Below, piece after piece: positions 1 to 6,112 of a stretch of 17,903 bases of DNA. The stretch is taken from positions 1-17,903 of the forward strand of contig CAJGCD010000033.1 in the NCBI GenBank assembly GCA_904501715.1. Direction: 5' to 3'. The translations under genes were made by a program, and so were the position numbers. The DNA is from an uncultured Clostridia bacterium. Its GTDB lineage: Bacteria; Bacillota; Clostridia; Oscillospirales; CAG-272. Within the stretch, counting starts at the first letter, position 1. Each line of letters starts with the position of its first letter. The notes under the pieces are model-generated. The model did not search any database. It was not told the DNA's origin and saw only the letters and a program-made list of their open reading frames with translations.

Positions 1-54
1 AACTGCGCTGTCAACACCTCCGCTCATAGCTATAAGCGCTTTATCCTTTGACAT
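1..54 (-). CDS. mnmA: tRNA 2-thiouridine(34) synthase MnmA, N-terminal fragment
   Basis: Only the first 18 codons lie in the window; the gene continues past the left edge. The peptide reads MSKDKALIAMSGGVDSAV. The SGGVDS stretch is the ATP-pyrophosphatase P-loop, and its position about ten residues from the start with the form MSGGVDS is typical of MnmA. That enzyme adenylates and thiolates U34 of tRNA-Lys, -Glu and -Gln in the cytoplasm. The start lies 7 nt beyond the trmL stop, so the two are almost certainly co-transcribed. The upstream ribosome site (GGTAGG-like, inside the trmL end) is weak. Other PP-loop enzymes share the SGG.DS core, so the family call rests on a short peptide. Confidence 0.72.
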   Translation of the reverse strand, partial: MSKDKALIAMSGGVDSAV

Positions 55-61
55 TTTTTAC

Positions 62-574
62 CTACCAATCTCTGCTTGTAAGCTTTCCGTCCTCGCGAAG
101 CCCCTCAAAATCCCATTGACGCAATATCTCATATACCGCAATGGCAACCGAATTTGAAAGATTGAGAGAGCGCAGAGTATCGCGCATAGGTATTCTTACA
201 CAGTAATCTTTATTTTCGAACAGCAGGTCCTCGGGAAGTCCCTGGGTTTCCTTTCCGAACATAATGTACACGTTGTCGGGATAGGGAGAAACCTCAGTGT
301 AGCTCCTTGGAGCCTTTGTGGTAAAATAGAATATATTTCCCACGGCATCGGGACGCTCAGCGAGAAAATCTTCGTAATTTTCATAGTATGTAATATCAAG
401 CTTGTCCCAATAATCGAGCCCCGCTCTTTTGAGCTTCTTATCGTCAATTGTAAATCCCATAGGCTTTATGATGTGAAGGGAAGCCCCCGTCGCGGCACAT
501 GTGCGCGCGATGTTTCCCGTATTTTGAGGTATTTCGGGCTCGTGAAGCACTATATTTATCCTTTTTTCGTTCAT
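62..574 (-). CDS. trmL: tRNA (cytidine/uridine-34-2'-O)-methyltransferase TrmL
   Basis: A 170-residue SPOUT-family (TrmD/SpoU fold) methyltransferase of normal length. Family knowledge: TrmL transfers a methyl group from S-adenosylmethionine to the ribose of position 34 in tRNA-Leu isoacceptors. Diagnostic motifs are the N-terminal PEIPQNTGNIARTC block (about residues 13-26), the MFGKETQGLP block of the SAM-binding knot near residue 105, and IPMRDTLRSLNLSNSVAIA near residues 128-146, which forms the trefoil knot with the conserved LNLSNS. The ATG is preceded by an AAAGGAT ribosome site. It is the first gene of a minus-strand unit with mnmA, reads away from secA and has its own promoter about 33 nt upstream of the start. 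Confidence 0.93.
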   Translation of the reverse strand: MNEKRINIVLHEPEIPQNTGNIARTCAATGASLHIIKPMGFTIDDKKLKRAGLDYWDKLDITYYENYEDFLAERPDAVGNIFYFTTKAPRSYTEVSPYPDNVYIMFGKETQGLPEDLLFENKDYCVRIPMRDTLRSLNLSNSVAIAVYEILRQWDFEGLREDGKLTSRDW

Positions 575-606
575 AGATAATCCTTTCTATGATGAATTAT
601 GAGAAT

Positions 607-635
607 ATTATATTACTTTTTTTGCACTTTTTCAA
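607..635 (-). promoter_or_regulatory. Sigma-A type promoter for trmL-mnmA
   Basis: On the minus strand TTGAAA (630-635) is followed after exactly 17 nt by a perfect TATAAT (607-612). Transcription should begin near 600, giving a 5' leader of about 25 nt ahead of the trmL ATG. It is divergent from the secA promoter and shares the same -35 and -10 hexamers and spacer length. Prediction from sequence only. Confidence 0.75.
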
Positions 636-696
636 TAGAGAGAGCCTAAATGAGAAAAAATTTACAAATTATAATATGGCAATGGGTGTAAAGCTC

Positions 697-725
697 TTGA
701 AATTTCACTGAAAATATTGTATAAT
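697..725 (+). promoter_or_regulatory. Sigma-A type promoter for secA
   Basis: TTGAAA (697-702), a 17-nt spacer, then TATAAT (720-725). Initiation near 732 gives a leader of only about 28 nt before the secA ATG at 760. That leaves no room for a SecM-like translated arrest leader, so any secA feedback would have to act some other way. It probably drives secA and the two membrane-protein genes behind it, as no later promoter is visible before 5733. Confidence 0.8.
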
Positions 726-743
726 ATTTAAAGTATTGTTTGT

Positions 744-750
744 AAGGAGG
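744..750 (+). promoter_or_regulatory. Ribosome binding site that fixes the secA start
   Basis: AAGGAGG lies 9 nt before the ATG at 760. The frame stays open upstream to a TTG at 736, but that codon precedes this site and sits about 4 nt from the predicted transcript start. The ATG at 760 is therefore the true start, giving MGLGEKLFG at the N terminus. Confidence 0.85.
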
Positions 751-759
751 ACCTGCTTT

Positions 760-3513
760 ATGGGACTTGGAGAGAAACTGTTTGGAACGTACAGCCAGCG
801 TCAGCTTAAAAAGCTTGAGAAGGTTGTTGACTATATAGAGGAGCTTGCGCCCAAATACGCTGATATGACCAATGAGGAGCTTTCGGATACTACACGTGTG
901 CTCAAGGAAAGACTTGCCGCGGGAGAAACTCTTGACGATATTCTTCCCGACGCCTTTGCGGCAGTACGTGAGGCGGATGACCGAGTTCTGGGTAAGCGTC
1001 CCTTCCGCGTCCAGCTCATAGGCGGAATAATACTTCACCAAGGCAGAATAGCTGAAATGAAGACGGGAGAGGGAAAAACTCTCGTGGCTACAATGCCCGC
1101 GTACCTGAACGCGCTTTCGGGTAAGGGTGTACACGTCGTTACCGTAAACGATTATCTTGCAAGACGTGACAGTGAGGAAATGGGTCGTGTATATGAGTTT
1201 ATGGGACTTACCACGGGACTTGTGGTGCACGGACTCACACCCGACGAGAAAAAGGACTCCTACAACGCGGATATTACCTATGGAACAAACAATGAGTTCG
1301 GCTTTGACTATCTCCGTGATAATATGGTGGTATATAAGAAGGATACTGTTCAGAGAGGACACAATTTTGCTATCGTTGACGAGGTTGACTCAATACTTGT
1401 TGACGAGGCGAGAACCCCTCTTATCATATCGGGCGCGGGTGAAAAATCTACCGAAATGTACGACAGGGCCGACGTATTCGCAAGAAAGCTCCGCAAATTC
1501 GTAATAAAAGAGATGGACAATAAAGAGAGCTACGACGACGTAGACGCGGATTATATTGTGGATGAAAAGGCAAACAATGCAATCCTTACGCCAAGCGGAG
1601 CAAGGAAAGCCGAGGAATTCTTTGGCATAGATAACCTTTCCGATGCGGAGAATGCCGAGATATCCCATCACATTAATCAGGCTATCCGCGCTCACGGAAT
1701 TATGAAGCGCGACGTGGATTACGTTGTTAACGAAAACGGAGTTATGATAGTTGACAGCTTCACGGGAAGACTTATGCCCGGAAGACGCTATTCAAACGGT
1801 CTGCATCAGGCAATAGAGGCTAAAGAGGGGGTAAAGGTCGAGAAAGAAAACAAGACCTTAGCTACAATAACCTTCCAGAACTATTTCAGAATGTACTCCA
1901 AGCTTTCGGGTATGACGGGTACAGCGCTTACCGAGGAGGCTGAATTCCGCGAAATATACGGACTTGACGTTGTGGAGATACCCACTAACCGTCCTATGAT
2001 AAGAAAGGACAGAAACGATGCCGTATATAAGACCGTAAACGGAAAATACAACGCCGTTGTGGAGCAGGTCAAGGAATGTCACGAAAAGGGACAGCCCGTA
2101 CTCGTTGGTACTGTGTCTATTGAAAAATCCGAGGAGCTTTCAAGGCGCCTTAAGCGTGAGGGAATAGTTCATACTGTCCTTAACGCGAAGCATCACGACA
2201 AGGAAGCCGAGATAGTAGCTCAGGCAGGAAAGCTTGGAGCTGTTACCATATCTACAAATATGGCGGGACGCGGAACCGACATTATGCTGGGCGGTAACCC
2301 CGAGTATATGGCAAAGCGCGAGATGCGTAAGATGGAGATAGACGAGGAGCTTATAGCAATGGCTACGGGCAGCGCGGAGATCGACGACGAGGACGTAAAG
2401 AACGCAAGACGGATATACAGAGAGCTCCACGATAAATTCAAGGAGGAGATCGCCCCCGAGGCGGAGCAGGTAAAGGCGGCTGGAGGTCTGTTTATTCTCG
2501 GTACGGAAAGACACGAGAGCAGACGTATTGACAATCAGCTCAGAGGACGCTCGGGACGTCAGGGCGACCCTGGTGAATCCAAGTTCTATATCTCTCTTGA
2601 GGATGACCTTATGCGTTTGTTCGGCTCAGAGCGAATGATGGGTATTGTGGACAGATTGGGACTTCCCGAGGATATGCCCATAGACGCTAAAATTCTATCC
2701 AATCAGATAGAGAACGCGCAGATGCGTATTGAGGACCAGAACTTCAAGCGCCGTAAGTACGTTCTTACCTATGACGACGTAATGAATCAGCAGAGAAATA
2801 TCATATATAGCCAGCGAAACAGTGTTCTCAACGGCGAAGACATCAGCGGAACCATCCAGAAGATGATAGAAGCCACAATAAACGAAAACGTAGCCACCTA
2901 TCTTGGAGGTGACGACTGTGAGCATTGGGATTTTGCGGGCTTACGCGAGGCATATAAGGGTCTGCTTACCACAGACGGGGATTTTGCTGAATTTGAAAAT
3001 GGCGCAAAGGTCAAAAAGCAGGATATTGCGCAAATGCTTCTTGACAGAGCCACTGCCGCTTATAATGAAAAGGTCGAGCTTGTAGGCGAGGAACGCTTCA
3101 GAGAGATAGAACGCTCTATTCTTCTTCGCAACGTTGACCTTAATTGGATGGACCACATAGACGCTATGGACGACCTGAAGGGAAGCATCCGTATGCAGGC
3201 TTACGCCCAGCGCGACCCCGTAAACGAATACCGCTTGCAGGGCGCGGATATGTTTGACGCTATGGTAGCGGATATACGTGACAGAACGGTAAGAATGATA
3301 CTGTCTGTTAGCGTCAAAACTCCCGAGATCAAGCGCGAGCAGCTTGCGAAGCCTCTTGTAGAGGGCTTTGAGGGTGACGGAGCTAAAAAGCCTAAGCGCG
3401 TGATGGTTACAAAGCGTGCTCCCGAGGCGGGAAGAAATGACCTTTGCCCCTGCGGCTCGGGTAAAAAATTTAAGAAATGCTGCGGCGCACCCGGCGCAAA
3501 GGCAAGTGAATAA
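760..3513 (+). CDS. secA: Preprotein translocase ATPase SecA
   Basis: 917 residues, a normal SecA length. SecA is the ATP-driven motor that pushes unfolded preproteins through SecYEG at the cytoplasmic membrane. Visible parts: Walker A MKTGEGKT at residues 100-107 in nucleotide-binding domain 1; Walker B VDEVDS at 206-211; the preprotein-crosslinking region from about 225 to 370; helicase motifs in domain 2 including GRGTDI and the QLRGRSGRQGDPG block; the scaffold and helical wing to about residue 830; and a C-terminal zinc element with C896, C898, C907 and C908 (CxC-x8-CC), which binds SecB or phospholipid in characterised homologues. The linker before the zinc element is basic. It has its own promoter and is followed after 24 nt by a membrane-protein gene. 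Confidence 0.98.
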   Translation: MGLGEKLFGTYSQRQLKKLEKVVDYIEELAPKYADMTNEELSDTTRVLKERLAAGETLDDILPDAFAAVREADDRVLGKRPFRVQLIGGIILHQGRIAEMKTGEGKTLVATMPAYLNALSGKGVHVVTVNDYLARRDSEEMGRVYEFMGLTTGLVVHGLTPDEKKDSYNADITYGTNNEFGFDYLRDNMVVYKKDTVQRGHNFAIVDEVDSILVDEARTPLIISGAGEKSTEMYDRADVFARKLRKFVIKEMDNKESYDDVDADYIVDEKANNAILTPSGARKAEEFFGIDNLSDAENAEISHHINQAIRAHGIMKRDVDYVVNENGVMIVDSFTGRLMPGRRYSNGLHQAIEAKEGVKVEKENKTLATITFQNYFRMYSKLSGMTGTALTEEAEFREIYGLDVVEIPTNRPMIRKDRNDAVYKTVNGKYNAVVEQVKECHEKGQPVLVGTVSIEKSEELSRRLKREGIVHTVLNAKHHDKEAEIVAQAGKLGAVTISTNMAGRGTDIMLGGNPEYMAKREMRKMEIDEELIAMATGSAEIDDEDVKNARRIYRELHDKFKEEIAPEAEQVKAAGGLFILGTERHESRRIDNQLRGRSGRQGDPGESKFYISLEDDLMRLFGSERMMGIVDRLGLPEDMPIDAKILSNQIENAQMRIEDQNFKRRKYVLTYDDVMNQQRNIIYSQRNSVLNGEDISGTIQKMIEATINENVATYLGGDDCEHWDFAGLREAYKGLLTTDGDFAEFENGAKVKKQDIAQMLLDRATAAYNEKVELVGEERFREIERSILLRNVDLNWMDHIDAMDDLKGSIRMQAYAQRDPVNEYRLQGADMFDAMVADIRDRTVRMILSVSVKTPEIKREQLAKPLVEGFEGDGAKKPKRVMVTKRAPEAGRNDLCPCGSGKKFKKCCGAPGAKASE

Positions 3514-3537
3514 AAAAGTATGAAGGAGGAATAAAAA

Positions 3538-4314
3538 GTGGGATTTGGTCTGCTTTTAATAGGATATTTTACCGCTACGGTAATGGCACTTAATAGCTTT
3601 GGCGGAGTTTTTCGCTTGGTGGGACATATTTTTATATGCCGCGGTGCAAAAAAGCTTTCTCAATATAACGGCAGCTTTTTATTCCTCTTTTACTTTTCGA
3701 TTTTGTCGGTAATTTTTTCAGCATTTTGCGCTGTCGGAGATGTATCCGCTTTCCTGTATAACAATCTTTTTATTGCAACTCCCATTTTAAATGACGGAGT
3801 TACTCAGAGTCTGGTATATTTAAAGATAATCTTTGACTTTGTACTTGTTGCGCTGACCTGTTATGGGGTAAGGAGTATATCCAAGGAAACAGGCGCGGAA
3901 AAGACCCTGTATACTCCCGTAAGAAACTTTATATTTTACTGTATCTTCTGTATTTTGCAATTTGTTGTGTGGCTCGGCTCATACACAAAATCGGATGGGC
4001 TGCTCGAATTCATATCGGCGACGGCTTTGCCTATATGGATGGTTATTATAAACCTCGTTTGTGTATTGCTTAACTGTGTTATGCTGTTTTCCTGTTACGC
4101 GAGAATATGTGACGTCTGCGATACCGAGATGCCGCAAAAGCCCTCTCGCTTCGCATTTGTAAACAGAATAAGAGCAGAGAAGGAAGAAAAAAGGCAAAAA
4201 TACATAGCCGAAGCAGAGGAATACGTAAACGGACTCGCGTCGAGTTATTCTCCCGAGCAGCAAGCGCGTGCCGAGGCTGCCGAGAGAGCTAAAAGAAAGA
4301 GCAAGCACAAATAA
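3538..4314 (+). CDS. Unknown five-helix membrane protein with basic cytosolic tail
   Basis: I do not recognise this family. 258 residues, GTG start with AAGGAGGA 7 nt upstream, 24 nt after secA. Hydrophobic segments are visible at about residues 3-25, 46-67, 93-112, 127-147 and 160-187, so five membrane passes are likely. A hydrophilic tail of about 65 residues follows. It begins with a C191-x2-C194 pair just after the last helix, then has an Ala/Glu/Lys/Arg-rich, probably helical stretch (209-251) and ends KRKSKHK. Under the positive-inside rule the tail should be cytosolic. The next gene starts 12 nt downstream and its ribosome site overlaps this stop codon. Position between secA and the SRP RNA suggests a link to protein export or membrane insertion, but that is inference only. 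Confidence 0.85.
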   Translation: MGFGLLLIGYFTATVMALNSFGGVFRLVGHIFICRGAKKLSQYNGSFLFLFYFSILSVIFSAFCAVGDVSAFLYNNLFIATPILNDGVTQSLVYLKIIFDFVLVALTCYGVRSISKETGAEKTLYTPVRNFIFYCIFCILQFVVWLGSYTKSDGLLEFISATALPIWMVIINLVCVLLNCVMLFSCYARICDVCDTEMPQKPSRFAFVNRIRAEKEEKRQKYIAEAEEYVNGLASSYSPEQQARAEAAERAKRKSKHK

Positions 4315-4326
4315 GGAGGATGGGCA

Positions 4327-5715
4327 ATGAAAAAGAACAGAATACCGTGGATGCTCATAGCAATTGCTTTGGCGTTCACCTTTAATCCTAATATAGCCAT
4401 TATTGACCCGCTTCCCGATTTTATCGGATATATGATACTCAGCTTTGCTTTAGGAAAGCTGTCTATGCTTAACGCCACTCTTGACGAAGCTAAACACGCA
4501 TTTGAAAAAGCGATGATAGTTGACGGCGGAAGGCTTTTGGCAATTATATGGATATTCGGCATGGAAGCTCTGAGTGAACGCAGTACGTCTATGCTTGTAT
4601 GGTGCTTTGTTTTCGCCGTATTGGAGGGAATATTCCTCATTCCCGCCTACTTAAAGCTGTTTAAGGGACTTTCGGAGCTTGGGGACTTTTATCAAAGCTC
4701 AAGCATACACGCAAGGTCGTTAAAGTCGAGAAGCAGTTATACGGAAAAAATCAGAAATCTCACAGTTGTCTTTGTATGCTTCAAGGCGTTTATGACTGTG
4801 CTTCCTGAGCTTTCCTCGCTTCGCGGAGGCTCTTCCTTGGATGGCACCTCTTCGGGAAGCCTTTACAGATACATAGGCGTTATGAGAGGGCTGTGCTTTA
4901 TACCCGTGCTTGTGTTCGGAATAGTGTGGCTGGTGAAGCTTATTAAGTATTTCAAAAGACTTTCTCTTGACTGCGAGTTGAATTCGGCTCTCGTTGACAG
5001 CTACGCGGAGAAGGAACTCAACCATAGCGGAATTTTTGCAAAAAACTATGTTAAGACCGCGTGTTGGTTTGTGCTGATAGCCTCGGTGCTTACGCTGGAT
5101 ATACGTATGGAGGAAGTAAATATGCTTCCCGACGTATTTGTTATCGCGCTGCTTATTCCCGCCCTTATATATTTTGGAAGGACGGTTAAGATAAAAACGG
5201 TGAGCATAAAAATATTTATGCCGCTGTATGCCGTTGCCTCGGTTATATCCCATCTTCTTGAAGCCTATTATATAGACAATTATACTTATAACGCAATGAA
5301 TAAGGATACCACAGCGTTCTTTGTGTACTTCGCAAGTGTAGCGGCTGTGGCAATTCAAGGCGTTATGTTTATATGCCTGCTGTCTGCACTTTTCAAGGAA
5401 ATAAAGACGGTTATTACTCAGCACACAGGATACGTGCAGGGAAAAGAGCTTAACGTCGAGGGTTCGGAGGCGCGCATAGCCGAGGTGCATAAAGAAATAA
5501 ACAAAAATTTCGTATGTGCTTTCGACTTTGCAATGCTTTACGTGATTTCCGACGTTGTGTATGCGCTCTACGGTGCTTTCTACGCGTTTATGAACGTGAA
5601 TCTCGGATTTCTTAACGTGGTAAATCTGGGCTTTGGATTGGCTTTTGTGGGAATGATGGCAAAGGCGTTGCACGAGATGAGAGCGGCGGTGGATATAAAA
5701 TATATGCTGGAGTAA
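4327..5715 (+). CDS. Unknown polytopic membrane protein with PLPDFIGY motif
   Basis: 462 residues; function not known to me. ATG start 6 nt after an AAGGAGGA site that overlaps the stop of the preceding gene. About ten to twelve hydrophobic segments are visible, for example residues 7-26, 30-47, 68-82, 88-111, 143-160, 184-206, 242-258, 268-287, 296-318, 330-355 and 398-450. The N terminus has NPNIAIIDPLPDFIGY, a motif I associate with uncharacterised Clostridia membrane proteins. A similar pattern recurs about 238-240 residues later (W8, LIA 10-12 and LPD 29-31 against W247, LIA 250-252 and LPD 267-269), suggesting two duplicated halves. It closes the secA unit; no intrinsic terminator separates it from the SRP promoter at 5733. 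Confidence 0.87.
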   Translation: MKKNRIPWMLIAIALAFTFNPNIAIIDPLPDFIGYMILSFALGKLSMLNATLDEAKHAFEKAMIVDGGRLLAIIWIFGMEALSERSTSMLVWCFVFAVLEGIFLIPAYLKLFKGLSELGDFYQSSSIHARSLKSRSSYTEKIRNLTVVFVCFKAFMTVLPELSSLRGGSSLDGTSSGSLYRYIGVMRGLCFIPVLVFGIVWLVKLIKYFKRLSLDCELNSALVDSYAEKELNHSGIFAKNYVKTACWFVLIASVLTLDIRMEEVNMLPDVFVIALLIPALIYFGRTVKIKTVSIKIFMPLYAVASVISHLLEAYYIDNYTYNAMNKDTTAFFVYFASVAAVAIQGVMFICLLSALFKEIKTVITQHTGYVQGKELNVEGSEARIAEVHKEINKNFVCAFDFAMLYVISDVVYALYGAFYAFMNVNLGFLNVVNLGFGLAFVGMMAKALHEMRAAVDIKYMLE

Positions 5716-5732
5716 AAAATTAAAAAATACTC

Positions 5733-5761
5733 TTGCAAAAATGCAAAAAATCTGTTATACT
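5733..5761 (+). promoter_or_regulatory. Promoter for SRP RNA and dnaX operon
   Basis: TTGCAA (5733-5738), a 17-nt spacer, then TATACT (5756-5761). Transcription should start near 5768, so the primary RNA carries a leader of about 35 nt before the mature SRP RNA. That leader contains a small hairpin (GCCC 5770-5773 with GGGC 5778-5781). No other promoter is visible before dnaX, so this one probably serves SRP RNA, dnaX, ebfC and recR. Confidence 0.75.
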
Positions 5762-5790
5762 ATACAAGTGCCCTGAGGGGCGATATCAGC

Positions 5791-6092
5791 GTGAGCTGTG
5801 AAATAAGGCCATACTAGCCGGGGAATTAGCGGAGCCCTGTACCTGAAATCCGCTACAGCAGGGGGGAATCCCTTTCTTGAGGATTAGATCAAAACGGTCT
5901 GAGCCGTGCCTGCTGCGTTGAAGAGCGGGTCTTGCGCAATCGGGAATTGTGAACCATGTCAGGTGGGGAACCAAGCAGCATTAAGCAGTCTCCCCGATGT
6001 GCCGTGAGGTAGCCTGCTCCGAGCAGAAGGTACGGAGATCGCGTGGCGACGAGATTCGATTGAAAGGTGTATGGTCTTACTTTGCAGCTCAC
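5791..6092 (+). other. Extended precursor stem enclosing SRP RNA
   Basis: Bases 5791-5814 pair with 6069-6092: of 24 opposed positions 23 can pair (three G-U wobbles) and only 5803/6080 (A-C) cannot. The inner part closes the mature SRP RNA. The outer part, GTGAGCTG (5791-5798) with CAGCTCAC (6085-6092), lies outside the expected mature ends. In Bacillus subtilis the scRNA precursor is cut by RNase III in a comparable stem. The same role here is inference from the pairing. Confidence 0.7.
5805..6078 (+). ncRNA. scr: Signal recognition particle RNA, large Gram-positive type
   Basis: About 274 nt. The 5' half has the Alu-type domain of Firmicutes SRP RNA, including GCCCTGTACCTG and ATCCGCT. 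The 3' half has the S domain with GTGAACCATGTCAGG, a GGAA tetraloop at 5967-5970 and AAGCAGCATTAAGC. With Ffh this RNA forms the particle that delivers nascent membrane proteins to FtsY and SecYEG. Ends were set from pairing of AAGGCCATAC (5805-5814) with GTATGGTCTT (6069-6078), so they may be off by a few bases. The stem under the tetraloop reads UGG/CCA (5964-5966 with 5971-5973) where the usual form is UCC/GGA; pairing is kept. It lies directly upstream of dnaX, as in Bacillus. Confidence 0.95.
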
Positions 6093-6112
6093 TGTGTTTA
6101 AGGAGGTAAATT

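Noticed and set aside
646..1362. A minus-strand open frame running out of secA through its promoter
   Set aside because: It overlaps the secA N terminus and both promoter regions and shows no protein-family signal.
4720..5673. A 317-codon minus-strand open frame inside the second membrane-protein gene
   Set aside because: Its Cys/His/Arg-rich composition is what results from reading hydrophobic codons backwards; the plus-strand frame has a start, a ribosome site and membrane segments.
5733..5746. Small TTGCA/TGCAA hairpin taken as a terminator for the secA unit
   Set aside because: Only 5 bp, AT-rich loop and no T-run on the plus strand; it overlaps the -35 box of the SRP promoter.
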